This document shows, in pieces, positions 8,676 to 21,267 of a stretch of DNA of 64,000 nucleotides. A model generated the notes under the pieces. The model saw only the letters and a program-made list of their open reading frames with translations, ran no database searches and was not told the origin of the DNA. Positions within the stretch are counted from its first letter, which is position 1, and every line of letters begins with the position of its first letter. The position numbers were made by a program, and so were the translations under genes. This DNA comes from Bremia lactucae (lineage: Eukaryota; Oomycota; Peronosporomycetes; Peronosporales; Peronosporaceae), in contig NC_090621.1 in NCBI RefSeq assembly GCF_004359215.1, positions 3,264,904 through 3,328,903 of the forward strand, in the 5' to 3' direction.

Positions 8676-11529
8676 ATGCAGGCCCTTCAAGACGCGCAAC
8701 AGCGCTTTACGGACCTCGTTAGTAACGATGTACGTGGGTATTCCTTTTTCCTTCTATAACTCGTAAAAATAGCAACCTCATTGTAACCATTGTATCTCCT
8801 AGTGGCCCGAACGAGTACCAATTGAGGCCATGGCCGACTACGATCCACGCTATATGAAAGAAGGTTTTTTACAAAAGAAAGGTCAGCGCCTTAAGGGCTG
8901 GAAACGCCGCTGGTTTGTCTGTGATGGTCGGACCCTTTCGTACTATATTTCCAAGAAAGATCGACGTCCAAATGCCGTGATTCCCTTGGAAGGATGTACC
9001 GTCCAGGACGGTGGTTTAAGCGAGACATGGAACTCTCCTCGCATCTATCTCACGGATCCAGCAACGAGTATTGTCTACTGTCTCTCAGCCGAAGAAGGCA
9101 TGGTCGTAACCCAGTGGCTCGAGGTCCTTTGTACAGCCGTCGCTCGTGTTAATACCGACACTCCTGACGCGTCCGTGTCGTCGAAAAGACCACAACGGAC
9201 TCTCAATCCTTTATCATCCGATGACGAAGACAATCGCGTCGTAACCAAGCCATCACAGCCTCGATCCGCAATACTCAAATCAAGTTTATCGGTTGGCACG
9301 AGTTATCCGACCTCAATTAACGAGCCAAAACCAGCACCACAAACGTCCACTCCTTCCGTGAATCCATCGACTCGACCAGCCATTCAGCCTTTGTATCCTC
9401 GTTCACATCCTCGTACGAAAACACAGCGTATTCCAACGACCATTACGCTCGAAAACGAGCTCTCCAATGGCTTAGAAAAGCTCGAAGCGCTTTTTGGAAG
9501 CCATGGACACTCCACAACTCGGACACATGTGGTGTTTCGACCCATCCAAGCACTGCATGGTGTCTTACGCAGTCTTGGAACGGATTTAATCACAAATACG
9601 CAGTATGCACGGGCACGTGTTGTCGTACCCGTATCGACGGAAGTAATGGCGATTTTACTCACTGATCACGCGCGTCGAGCCGAATGGGACGTGCATTTTC
9701 CATTCTCAACGCACCTGGCGACATTTGATGACGCGACGGACCTCGTGTATGTTTCAAGTGGAAATTTTCAGCCCATTCAGTGTACCAAACCAATCGTTGC
9801 TCCTCATTTCGCTGCGGCGTTTGGTATGTTCTGGATTGCAGTGTTTTCCCGATCGCCAACGTGGGAAGCGCTTGTGACGGCAATGCTGTATGCTGCTGTG
9901 ATTAGTGTTATTAGTAGCGGATTGGATTACAGTGCATTGACGTATCCTCGTGATTTAGTGCTTTTACGTCACGTTCGTGAAAGGGCAGTGGTGGATTCAC
10001 AGACTTTAAGCGACGACAAGTCGATGGTTGAAATGGGACAATCAATTGTGCTTGTCTTGGAGAAATCGGTCGTGAGTGAGCTTCAAAGTGACGTTCCTGG
10101 TACGGTGCGAGCTCATATTGGACTCAGTGGATGGCTTCTCGAACCAGTCGATTCTGGATGTTCCACGCTCGTGACGTACATTACCAATCTAGATATGAAG
10201 GGATGGATTGGACCAGCAACGCGAGCGAGCTTTTTGCTTGCTCGCTTGGAGTGTGTGTCGGTCTTGAGTGAATATGTGAATCAAGCGCATTTAAGTGGTT
10301 CGGAGCTTGGTTTTGGTGGAAATCTCGACGACGAAGGAGATTTTAATAGTCAAAGTAGTGGGTACGAAGACGCGTGTAAAGGCAATGATGGTCTTGGTGA
10401 TTTGGCAGATGGACAATCGTCGGCTTTGTTTCATCCGAAAACGTACATGCGCGGGATGATGCCGTTGCCAAGTGGTGGTTTAAAGCTCATTGATAAAGAA
10501 ATTGCAAAGAAACAGGGCGGTGTGGTTAAAGACGTGATTAAATCGGCAGGAGCCAAGATTTTAGAGGGCAAATCCGCCGTGAGTTTGTCGCTTCCAGTGC
10601 GAATTTTTGAACCGCGAACGAATTTAGAACGTATCTGTGACTTGATGCTATACGCGCCCACATTTTTGAATGTAGCAGCGACTCAAGACAATGTGCTTGA
10701 GCGTTTCAAGTACGTCCTGACGTTTGCTGTAGCGGGGTTACACCACAGTATTGGCCAGCTCAAGCCTTTTAATCCGATCGTAGGCGAAACGTTTCAATCG
10801 ACGCTTAATGACGGCACGGACGTGAGTTGTGAACACACGAGCCATCATCCTCCAATTAGTAACTTTCAATTCACAGGAGACAAGTACACAATTGCGGGAT
10901 TTGTCCTCTGGCACGCAAGCATGAGTGTCAAGTCAAATGCCATGCTCAATACCAACAAGGGACCTGTACGTGTGACGTTCCCGGACACCGAGTTGCTTCA
11001 AGGCACGACAATTGAATACAATCTGCCGTACTTGCAAATAGGCGGGCTCTTATGGGGCGATCGGACTGTTGACATTTTGGGCACAATGTTGTTTGAAGAC
11101 AAGACGAATCATTTGCAGTGCGAGTTACGTTTGAATCCCGATGCCAAGTCTGGAATGGGAGGCATGTTTTCAAGCTCCAAGACACCGACGGATTCATTGC
11201 GTGGAGTGATTCTTGATACGTCCGTGTCGCCTCCGCGCGAGCTTGGGGACGTCTCTGGCTCGTGGCTCCGTGACCTTGTTTTTGGCAACCAGACGTACTG
11301 GAGTATGCACAAGTACCCGAGTGGGTACATGGTGCCGTACCCAGAAGACAAGATGTTGCCATCCGACTCGCGTTTTCGGGAGGATTTACACTCGCTCGCT
11401 GTTGGTGACTTGGACGAATCGCAAGAGTGGAAAGTGAAGCTCGAAGTGCTTCAACGCGCAGATCGAAAGTTACGTCTTGATGGCCGACGTCCGACTCATT
11501 GGTCCTTTAACGTGGCAAGTGGACATTAG
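8676..11529 (+). CDS. Oxysterol-binding-related protein, PH-START-ORD
   Basis: The main exon (8803-11529) holds 899 codons from the ATG at 8830. An upstream exon ending at 8729 (GAT|GTACGT) joins across a 73-nt intron in frame and adds ALQDAQQRFTDLVSND before WPERVPIEAM, so the start is probably at or above 8676; the open frame continues to about 8563 and the 5' end is uncertain. Numbered from 8830: PH domain at 10-100 (EGFLQKKGQRLKGWKRRWFV), START-like lipid-binding domain about 205-490, and C-terminal OSBP domain about 590-899 with KPFNPIVGETF (645) and the hallmark HTSHHPP (669-675). ORPs move sterols and PI4P between membranes at contact sites. A hydrophobic stretch (about 323-365) interrupts the START domain. 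Convergent with EMC1, 101 bases apart. Confidence 0.9.
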
Positions 11530-11630
11530 CGCGAGGTTTAAAGGTACATGCAGCAGTAGGAAGACGAGAGAGTGAAGACTAATGATTAAAGTAAAAACTT
11601 CTTGTTTAATGAGCTATTACGATCGTGTCG

Positions 11631-14600
11631 TTACTTCCACGCTGTTTGTAAAGCTTTGCGCTGCGCCAGTGTCTTGGTGCCGAATGTCACGACGAGGAAT
11701 GTGAAACAGAGTAAAAGTAACATCTCGTGATTAAAGTCCGATGGGAGTAGATCAAAAGACTTGGCGGGAGTCATACGGACGTAAAACATGTCGAGACCAT
11801 AAGCAAAGACAAGCGTCGTGGACTCGAGTTCCGTTGGTGTGGTGCTCATGGCTTTTAGATTCTCGATTGTTTCGTTATACGTGAGCATGGCTTGAGGATG
11901 GCTGTATACGGGCAGTAAAGGGGAGTACAGGAGTAATCCTTCCGCTTGCTCTTCGGGCGTCAACGGCTTCTCCGGTTGGCGTGGATCAATAAAGTTACGC
12001 GCGAGCTTGTAAATTTGACCCGTCTCCATGCCAACCAACAAAGTCGGTGGTGTGATTCCATGCGCTGTCACGGTGACGTCCAACGACTAGAGCGCATTAA
12101 CGTTTTGTATCAGTCACACAACTTCTTAACGCCTTTTGTTATCAAAGCTCGTGACTTACCGTGATCTTTGTGGGGTAGATAAAACTCTTTTGAAGCACAA
12201 ACGGAGCGGTGGCATCAAACGATGATCGTGAAGGTGTCCAAGACGGACGTTTCCATGGATTTAACGAGTGCATTCCGATAGCCCCATCAAAGAGTGCTAG
12301 CGACACCATCTCGGTCCGTTTTGTGAGTACATTCCAGTAGGAATATACGAGCCAATTTTCACTCTGGACCATGCGAACTGGACTGTCGACATCAAGATGG
12401 CGTACACGATGGAGTATTCGTCCTGCCACGGCATCGATTAAGTACACGTAAAGGACTGTAGTCGCATCTTTGTCATGTAATGACACTTGCGTTGTAAGCG
12501 TTGCGATGGCAAATAGATTTGGATTCAAGTACTTGATCAAGAGCGAGTCATCACCTGTAATGGTCACCGCCGAGTCCACAACCGAGTGATCGTGGTGACG
12601 CGACGTTGCAATCACTTGCTGCTCTCGAGGCAACACAATGGACCATGATTCACAAGCACGATAATTACCGAGTGGTTCAAGACCGTCGTGCTTAAGATAG
12701 TACCCACGTAGTGCATTCAATGACGCGTCGTAGCGGTAGAAATAAAAGTTTTTGACTTGTAAATGCGCCAAGGCTGCCGTCTCTTTGGGATAAAGCGCTA
12801 TCTTGAGCGATTCCGCTCCAATGACAGCAACTGTACGACGAGCTGTGGGCTCTTTATCTGTTGTCAAGTGCTTTCGCTTGGGCAATAGCACGACCCAGGA
12901 TGCTTCACTTGACGTATTGGCTTCGGTAGCCTCCACTTGATGGCCATCGTCTCCGTTTAACCACACGAGCTTTTTTGTAGTGTTTGAAACAAGCAACAAC
13001 TCGGCACCAGTACCAAGAGCTGGATGATCTCGCGTCACAAAGAGCTGGACTTCCGGGCCAACAAAAACCGACCAGGCAATCGTACTTGCTTCCGCACGAA
13101 GCGCAAACAACTTGCCACTGTCGGTCAATACGACAATATACTTGGAAAACCCAAACAAATGAGCATGTCGTGGCTCCTTGCGTGCTGCACGCGACCGATC
13201 GACGCCCCGCTGACGAGAACTTTCATGAAACAGCGTCCACGACATTGTACTCATTCTCTCGACAATCTCTTCAAGCCGTTTATATTCAAGTGCGAGCTCT
13301 TGGATAAACGAAGGAATGCGTTTCAATGCGTGTTTCTCAATCGCCATTTCAGCGGGCGTAATCCAGCGCACGCTTTTAATATTGGCCAAAGCTTCTTCAC
13401 GTAGCCAGTGGATTTGACCACTTGGCTGATTCATGACGTCGTTTGATGTCATTACGAGCGCATCGTCCTTAAGCACTAATAAAGCTTGACACATTAAAGT
13501 TGAGTCTCTCGTTGTAGTTGGACAATTGACAAATGCATGTGCAATCTTGCCACCGTATACCGTCATGTCGAACTGCGTCTCATACGAGATAGAAGCAGGG
13601 CTCTGGTCGAGACTATACGACGTGATTTGTATTGCTTTTCCGGTATCTTTTACTGCCGCGTGAAAGAGTACACTGTCCTCGATCATCGACTCGGTTAAAA
13701 CTCCTGTCGTTGCCGTGACAATCGCAGCTACTTTGACGGTTAAATTACTGGTAATTTTCAAAATCGCACGCTTGCCAGAAAATAGCAACAGCACCAATGT
13801 ATGCACAATATTATTGTCAATTGCCACGACCTTGTCATAATTTAATGGAAGTGAATGGAGCGCAATAATCGACAACACCTCAGCATTTTCAAGGCTTTGC
13901 AATTGTAGCTCGTCTGTCGTGAGCGTTATTGCGACTGCTTGGCCAATTTCAGTATCACGACGAAGTACGACACTTGTCGGTTTTTGAGTTTTTTCATTGT
14001 TTGGTAGAGTCGAGCGATTGATTAGCTTTAAAGAAGGCAATTCATACTCCAATACGTGGCGACTTCCTGCCATTAAATAGAGCGCTGTATTGTCGGATTT
14101 TGCTTGATACGACAGCGTATTTGCTGCCACTACAGCTGCAGTAAAATCTTCAGGTAATACTTGCTTTATTACATTCCCGTCCTTGAAACGGATCATGGCT
14201 ACACTTGACGACGTGAGCACGACCGAGAGACTCTTATTAATAGCAATGAGTCCGCCAAAGAAAGCATTAAGTGGAGCTGGGCCTATTGTAGTGACGTCGT
14301 CCCAGAGCAAAACGCCCGTTAACAGGTCCCAAAGGCGCACATGGCGTCCAGCTCTAATATCATTATATAACGAGTTAAGACACAATACTCCTTTTTATTG
14401 GAATATTATTCGAATTTGGCGTACCCCGATACAGAGAGTAACCCATCACTTGTCAACTGAATGGCGTTTATGGCATCCCCTACGTAGTCATATCCCCCAT
14501 CAAAAAAATAATTGTTTTATACTATGGCGATGCGTCCGTACCTTTAACAAATACGCGGCGCCACTGGATTTCGCCTGTTATCGAGTCGAGACGTGCTAGC

Positions 14601-14812
14601 GCTCGCGATCGCTCGTCTGATGCCACGTATAGGGCGCGGGAAGTATTTTTGGGTACGACCGAATTTGGCTCACGGCTCACGGAGTCTTCGAACGCCACGA
14701 ATTGGACGCGTCCTATATTTTCAAACTTCCAGTCAAACTCACCTGCCTGATCGGCGAAGAGAGCGTTGACAGTAGTCAGATATAGCGCCACTGCCAGTAG
14801 GCTTCGTAGCAT
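11631..14812 (-). CDS. EMC1: ER membrane protein complex subunit 1
   Basis: Four exons on the minus strand: 14542-14812, 14425-14479, 12160-14353 and 11631-12086, with introns of 62, 71 and 73 nt, all GT..AG and phase-consistent. They give 991 residues, close to human EMC1 (993). There is an N-terminal signal peptide (MLRSLLAVALYLTTVNALFA), then a PQQ-type beta-propeller lumenal region (for example ARLDSITGEIQWRRVF, VRLWDLLTGVLLWDD). The conserved C terminus (DUF1620) contains GITPPTLLVGMETGQI, then FAYGLDMFYVRMTPAKSFDLL, one transmembrane helix (MLLLLCFTFLVVTFG) and the tail LAQRKALQTAWK. EMC inserts tail-anchored and multi-pass proteins into the ER membrane. A single-copy housekeeping gene; the resemblance is strong along its whole length. 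Confidence 0.93.
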
Positions 14813-15489
14813 TGTTTTTAGTCGGACCCTTGGTTACGAATTCCAATGAATATCACGGAGGGAAGATTTTTTTTGGGACCAATGGTATTTAACATAAAAG
14901 ATTATTAGTTTTCGAATTTAAAAGGTACACATTATAGGATTGAATTGAATGGAAAATTTATGATACCGTGTGAAGGACAATAGAATTATTGCATTAATAA
15001 GTGAATTATTGGTCTGACGCATAGGTTTTCTCCCCGAGTTGTCTATCCGAGAAATTGACTAAAGTCCCACAAATTTTGACAAAGCCCCGTACCAATACAT
15101 CGGGTTCTGTCTTTCGTCTAATCGAAAGTGACTTTTTAGAAGTGCTCCGGCTGCATAGTAACTGTTATCTTTCTCTTTGTAAGCATTGCGGGCGGATGTG
15201 TGTTCGCATTGCGTGAAGAAGGATGAATACTCCTTTCAACAAAGTAAATTCCTAAGCTTAGTCGCTTTCCTAAATTCACCCCATCCATTTATAGCCAAAA
15301 ATGTCGTCAGTACAGAGTTTCCTGTTGCTTTACTGGGAAGGCGACGAAATTCGTGGATTAGATATCCGAATTCGGCTTTCTGCCTGGAGGTACTTCTTTT
15401 GCAAGTGGTGTGTCGTGTAGAACTGGCTCATAAAAAATGCCCAGATGGTATGCCCAGTGTAGGTGGGCGCTTTAAAGCTGCAACGCACT
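14813..15489. other. No gene recognised; EMC1 upstream region
   Basis: The first few hundred bases should contain the EMC1 promoter. A 122-residue plus frame (15186-15554) runs into the LTR that follows and has no domain; it is not called. Confidence 0.35.
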
Positions 15490-15934
15490 ACATGAGCATA
15501 CACCTTCAAGCACAGGGACGAAGCGGCTTGGCCGTCTTCTCTCACGTGCAGTGAAGTAGTTGGTGGGCGCCTACGCGACCTCACCCAACGAGCTAATTAC
15601 CTTAGTACAAGTTTCATCATGAAGCGGTAATTCTAGAAAGTAGTTTTAAGACTGATTTATATGTAATTAAATTAAATATACGTTATCGAATATATTCATG
15701 CCACCTTCGAAGATGTGCACCCTGCATTGCGAGCGTATTATTCTGAATACCTCGGATTACGGATGACGGTAGCCGTCATCCCTTCCAATGTGAGCCTATG
15801 TGCGTCACATACACAAGGGTGGGTCAGTAGGTGAACCACAGGTCTAAGTACATCACATGAAGTAGTTGAGCATCACGTTAAGCTCACACTACAGAACGGA
15901 TTTGTGTAACATAAGGCAACATCCGCCCGTTACA
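15490..15934 (+). repeat. Solo LTR, dispersed family A
   Basis: Ends with GTTACA at 15934 after TGTAACATAAGG. Much of it is shared with 22690-23157 and 53850-54060: the blocks GTTGGTGGGCGCCTA, ATTCTGAATACCTCGGATTA and CACATACACAAGGGTGGGT recur. No internal coding sequence follows in the right orientation, so it appears to be a solo LTR. The left boundary is approximate. Confidence 0.6.
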
Positions 15935-16936
15935 CTCAGGGTCTTCTGATGGACACTGGCACAAGTGATCCTGTTTATCTGCTATTGTTGCTGTTGCGGA
16001 CTATTTGATACTGTTGCGGCTATATCCAATGTGGCATGCAGTCCGAAATCTTTGGACTGCATGCCACATTGGATTTTAAATCTTGCGTGGATTGAATATC
16101 ATTGGTAATTGGAATTTTGTTGAGCTACTCTACACAAGAAATCTCAATCCTGTTGTAACCAGAAAGCAAGTCCCTTGATTTATAACCACTGTTTTCTTAT
16201 GTTGCATGCATCCCTTCTGCTTGCGAACTAGAAATTTGACCAAAGTACTTTACATGATTGATCCACACAGAAAGAATTAAATAACATGGATTTTGAGTTA
16301 TTTAGGATAGCAGGTTAACAACAGTAGAAATAATTATACCAACACCAGCGTTTTCATTGGCTGTAATGATAACATTTGTTCGGCTAAAAATTGATTGTGT
16401 GAGTTTTGATGGGAACTTGGCCGATTATTAAGTATTGCCAGTATGTTACGAATGACAAGTGAGTATCGTTGAGACTTAAAGCCAATATCGGCTTTCAGAA
16501 ATATTACTTATCTAATTTCGATACGACATTGGGTGTGTAGCGATAGTGGCAGCCAGCCGTGGTAAACCGTACGAATTGTTGCCAACCATGACGTTTATCG
16601 GTCGGGTCTGGCCCCGCCAGTATCAGCTCGTGCGCTAGTACATTCGTGCTTGCGAACGACTTCCCATAATTTGTTTTACGACGGACATGAAGGCTTAAAA
16701 ATGATTCGGCGCATCGCTTCGATCAATTTGATTAGGAATGAGGACGAATATGGCTTCTATCCTTCAAATAGGAATTGACTTTCGACGTAAAATTAAACTT
16801 GGAGGCTTCACCAAGCTCCATTTACATGTTAAAACAAAGTTTTTTTTATAGAAAGATCATTCATATGTGGCAATCTCGACCGGGTTGAACGAGAGGTCAT
16901 GTTTATCGCCGAACTGTGGTCTAGTTAAGAAAAAAA
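15935..16936. other. Non-coding stretch with a strong hairpin
   Basis: Apart from the perfect inverted repeat at 16024-16074 there is nothing recognisable: no open frame of note and no known repeat block. Confidence 0.35.
16024..16074. repeat. Perfect 21-bp inverted repeat (hairpin)
   Basis: ATCCAATGTGGCATGCAGTCC (16024-16044) is exactly complementary to 16054-16074. The nine bases between can pair three more positions (one G-T), leaving a 3-nt loop. The central arm itself contains GCATGC. It is far more perfect than the surrounding decayed DNA, so it is recent or maintained. Possible small-RNA precursor or foldback element; function unknown. Confidence 0.8.
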
Positions 16937-17117
16937 TGCAAATTGAATTGTGATTGTTTTAGCAGAGAGTTAAGTTGGTCAAGTCTGACTTTCGAGGCAG
17001 CGTATTAGAATTCCTAAAGCTTCTAGAACTTGTCTAATAATAGAACTTACATCAGTTTGGTCTGTATCCTATGCATAGTTACAACAACGATAACCGAAGT
17101 CTATCGACGGGTCCACA
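16937..17117 (-). repeat. 3' LTR of a decayed Gypsy element (family B)
   Basis: A 181-base block, TGCAAATTGAATTG..GGTCCACA as written on the plus strand, is repeated at 21268-21444. The two flank minus-strand integrase, RT and gag remnants in the expected order, so they are read as the LTR pair of one element of about 4.5 kb. Multiple substitutions between the two mark it as old. Confidence 0.6.
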
Positions 17118-17689
17118 CTGCTTCCCCAGGATCTGTCGCTCTTTAACATGTAAGTAATCGTGATTCTAATATCGATTAATTAAGCTCACAGATAATCGTC
17201 TTTTTGTTGTTTCATTCCTTAACAAGTACAAATACGTCGCGTATAATACTTGTAAGCCGTTCCTACGAGTCTTCGGTATCTTGCTTGCCAGAAATAAGAC
17301 ATGGAATAGCGCTGCAACGTCAGCGGCAACGAAAAGTATACGTCTTTTGTGAGGTTAATATCTTACAGAGCTCAGCACACTGACAATAGCTCCGACTTCG
17401 GGGGAAGCGAGATATTGCAGCGACACAAGATTGGTTCAAACAACAAAATTCTGAAGAAAATTTGAATTCGGCGTTTCGTCTCTCAGGACTCAAATATGTA
17501 GTGATGACGAACATTTCTATTTTAGCTCGAAGATACTTATCACTGGCTTGGCGACTCAGCTACTAACACAGCGCCACTTGCATGGTCGTGTATGCACTTT
17601 TGTTCTACATAACGTGTCGGCCAAGTAATATTGGGTGCCGGGCTGGATTTCTATCGGTCCTACGAGCCCACGCCACGAAACGAGAAATT

Positions 17690-18415
17690 CTTAATGTTTG
17701 GTTAGCGTGTTGTATCGGTGGTCCTGGATCCGCTTAACTCCAAAGCAATGCCTTGCTTGCCTGTGAGCTCTAAAATTTCAGCGGTGACGTACATGCTGGC
17801 GTTGTAAAAAAATTTGAGTCTTGAGACGTGGACTTCGAATTAGTCGCCTGTAATGAGATGTTCGATCATAAATGAGTAATCGCGTGCCTCGGTCACTATG
17901 TACGGCCTGAACCAGCGCACCATTAACTTGTTTTCACGAAGACGCTCATCGACTCGAGACCACATCACAAAATCTTCAGCGCTGAAGCTTTCAAGTGTGC
18001 CCTTTTTCGCCATTTTTGTTGATCAGTGTTATCTTGTTGCAGTCGGCTGCTTCTTCATGCATTAAGCCCTACCTCTCGTGGAGCCTTTAACTCCTCATCG
18101 ACTGCAGCTAGATCAATATGCATGAGCTTTTCTTTCATCTTCACATTTCGCGGTAGCAGCGCCGTATCCAGCGGGGTCGATACTTGCAAGCCGGTGAACA
18201 ACTTAATGAGTGCTCTCCCATCTAGTGATTTAACTGGTGATTGGTTTAGGTTGGCTTGTTTAAGAGGGATTAGACACTCCCAGCTTTGGGTGTCAAGCTG
18301 GTTCTCGAGGAGTAGTAATCGCATGACCTGGAGTATGTCGCAGTTTAAACGCTCGACTGTTCCGTTTACCCAAGGTGTATACACGGGCATAAACGTGTGT
18401 AGCACCTTCATATGG
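17690..18415 (-). pseudogene. Gypsy integrase C-terminal and tail remnant (family B)
   Basis: A 118-residue minus frame (18055-18411) reads HTFMPVYTPWVNGTVERLN, the segment around the catalytic Glu of the integrase core, and then a long C-terminal region. After a stop and frame change the text continues at about 17750-17990 (MWSRVDERLRENKLMVRWF, then FEVHVSRLKFFYNASMYVT), the usual tail region of oomycete Gypsy polyproteins. Several stops; not functional. Confidence 0.7.
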
Positions 18416-18419
18416 GTTC

Positions 18420-19240
18420 TCAGATTCTATATTGACGAATTCTTATAATGGCTGCCAATGTCGGAAAGCCACATGGACGGCAGGCCAAATCGTTTTGCTC
18501 AGTCGGGGACAGCTATTGTAGTTACGGAGCTTGTTGGGGAATCACACGGCATCAATTCGCAGAATGAGCTAGCTCTTAACTGAGGACGAGCAGGTAGCGT
18601 GTACTTACGTAAGAATCTTCCATGAATAAAAAGCCAAAATACAGATTTCGTTGCTTGCACGCGCTTACGATGTTCGCTCTACGAGCGTTGAAACAATTGA
18701 CTACGATGAGCTCATTTAAGCATACCTCCTTTGCATAGACGTAGCTTATGTTTTTGATCCGTTAAACTCTTCACATCATCACACTCACTGACTTGAAATA
18801 CAATGAGAGACCAGCCTCGGTAACTGTCGTTCGACGTCAAGCATACTGTCGTCGTATCAGATTAGAAATTAGCTCCGCCGAATTTACCACACTGTTCCGG
18901 AAATTTACTGCACTGTTGCTACTCTTCAAACGTCGAAGTCAGGGTAAGCCCTTCAGCATAGCGTTGCTTCCGACTATGACCATCAAAACCTGTCTCCAAT
19001 TTCAATTGCATCGGTGCTGCATGCTAGCAAATTTGATAATTGCCTCTTGAGCTGCGCGCAAGAACTTCGACAATCTGCAGCAGTACTGGTAGCGGTAGAG
19101 AACAGAGCGCAGAAACACGCTGGTGATCGTGTTGGACCCCTTTCCCGTCAATGATGCGCCTCTACCACGCAGCTCTTCCGCGCGTTCAAGTTTAAATCAT
19201 AATCATGTAACCGCGAGAAAAATTTACGCGGGACGGCTTT
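18420..19240. other. Probable decayed element interior
   Basis: Lies between integrase and RT remnants of the same element, where RNase H and the integrase N-terminus would be expected. No frame retains recognisable motifs, so it is either strongly decayed or replaced. Confidence 0.35.
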
Positions 19241-19243
19241 AAA

Positions 19244-19900
19244 TTACTCCGCTGTCTTCGCAAAAACAATGATACCGTCAATCCAGATCAATACATTTGT
19301 GAACAACACGTCCCGAAATACTTCTTGCATCTGATTCTGAAAAAGAATGGGAGAATTCGTAATACCTTGAAGAACTCGCGTGGGCGTGTACACAGTGTCA
19401 TTCGTAACAAAACTGAAAATTTGCGTCCGCATGCAGTAAAAGTTGCCAAAAAAATTGAATAGGTCAAACTTTGCAACAAACTGAGCACCACGGACCTTCG
19501 TAATTATGACCATCAGGTTGGGCGTCGCGCCAGGAATTGGAATCGCGCGTTTATTGGTTGGGCGTTAATCATTCGTGCAGCGATACTCTTCAACAATTTC
19601 TTTCTATCTAACTGGAACCGCCGCACACGCCCAACGACTCTGGTTGTTGCCAAATACCAAATTAAACTCCTCCAGCCGCTTACAGTCGTCAACGAGGAAT
19701 TTCACTTTCACTGGGGAGTATTGTCGAGATTCAGTGCGATATGGGACAGCATTCTACACTAGAATTACTCGCAATGGCTTGATCTTTGTTGATGGATCGG
19801 GTCCAAGCTTAATTCGCCACAGATCTATGCTGTGCAAGGTATCTTTGCGCAGTGCCCTTTATCAGATTTCGGGGAAATCAGGATTTGTCGGCAACTGCTA
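19244..19900 (-). pseudogene. Gypsy reverse transcriptase remnant (family B)
   Basis: An 89-residue minus frame (19244-19513) contains GAQFVAKFDLFNFFGNF, FSFVTNDTVYTPTRVLQG and VLIWIDGIIVFAKTAE. These are fingers/palm segments of a Ty3/Gypsy RT. In the last, the catalytic YxDD motif has become WIDG, so the second Asp is lost. Upstream to about 19900, broken frames keep protease-RT linker text (SRQYSPVKV-like, RPINARF-like). Not functional. Confidence 0.7.
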
Positions 19901-20109
19901 GCCTTGACTCCAAATATTCTATGATCTCATTCACTTTTGTCCTTCCGACAATGTCATTATCAGGTACATCATCACCATCGTCGCCAGGTCCAACCCTCGG
20001 AGCAAGTTGCTCCAATAGTTGGTCTACATTGTTTCCAAGTGAATATATAGTCATGTTTCAAAAAAGAAACTCGTCTGCAACTCCATCAATAATCATACAC
20101 TGAACCTGT

Positions 20110-21262
20110 TGTACATGAACAGGACCAGCTGTTGTTTGAAGCTGCATATCTACTTCACATTGATCAGAGCGTTTCTAACGACCGGACAGCTTTCCCTCCA
20201 TTGTTGGTTTTTACGTCGTTTATTCGCTTGAAAGTAATTTCCTTGTCAAATTCACTAGTTATTGGGCCTGTTTTACTAGATGAGCTCCATTGCATACGAG
20301 GCAGCCGTCGCACGGCGGTGGACGAGACTTCCCCCTCCCTCTTCACGTTCTTGAGCGAGAACCTTGGTATAGACTTTTGCTGCTGGCTGGCTTGAGGTGC
20401 CATTTTATGGGCTGCCTTCTGACCAGTACTGCTGGTCTTTACCTGATCACGCGTCATGTCCCCCCTTCTTAAGCTCCTGCGCGAGCATGTGATAATGCTG
20501 CTCGCTGGCACGCTCTATCAGAGCTTCATACAGCGCTATGTCATCTATTTTCAACGCAGGTTTCGCAATGATCACGCGATCAATTTCTAGCCGTAGCATC
20601 TTGAGCGCAATGTACTGTAGCAGCATCTTGCACCGTTTTTGCAAACGCTCTGCGTACGTGCTCTCATCGGCTCGGCCACTTTCCAAATTACGATGTAATC
20701 CGCGGTCCTCGATAATTTTATCGAAGAGCACAAATCGCTCAAAACTCGCGCATCAGTATCTTCATTCTCTAGTCTATCTTGATGTGGTCGCGGAAAAGTC
20801 GGTCTATATCAGGAATGTGACGATTTTGAAGTGACGATTATTGCCGCATGATCGTCAAGTTAAGGTCTTCATCTACCACCGAGTCCGCCTGCTTCTTCAA
20901 GACAAAACTAGCCAAGTGATCGAGGACATCGAGTTACGGATGGAGGTGACAACGTGGTCGTACTGCTCCCCCATGACGGCGCGTCGGTTGCGAATCTTGG
21001 CTTCATACTAGCGGCGTTGTCGCCCCCACGACACCAGCAACGCTTGGTCATAGGCGTTGTAACTTGGTGTTAAAACACCTAATAAAACCGGGTGAGGTAT
21101 ACTCATGTCGATTTCGCCATCAACATCAACTGTCATTAATGTTTGTCGGGTTGTCTCCACGCCTTGCGGGCCGGCTTGTATCACAGCGGTCTTCCCGCCT
21201 TTTTCCTTCATTGCCGCGGTTTCTGGCTCGTCTAGATCGTATACTTTGTGGTCCAGTTTCAA
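20110..21262 (-). pseudogene. Gypsy gag remnant (family B)
   Basis: Minus-strand gag in at least three frame-shifted pieces. The N-terminal piece (21008-21262) ends ISMSIPHPVLLG-like then PSYNAYDQALLVSWGRQRR. A middle piece (20447-20731) has LHRNLESGRADESTYAERLQKR and a helical, charged stretch. A basic piece follows (20164-20511). The gag lies directly next to the LTR at 21268-21444. Oomycete Gypsy gag proteins show the same YAERLKKR-type text (recalled, not searched). Confidence 0.65.
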
Positions 21263-21267
21263 AAGGA

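Noticed and set aside
8481..8699. 72-residue minus-strand frame over the ORP 5' exon
   Set aside because: Shadow of the plus-strand exon that joins correctly to the PH domain.
10946..11362. 138-residue minus-strand frame inside the ORP gene
   Set aside because: Antisense shadow of the conserved OSBP domain; its own text has no family resemblance.
15186..15554. 122-residue plus-strand frame
   Set aside because: Runs into the family A LTR and has no protein features.
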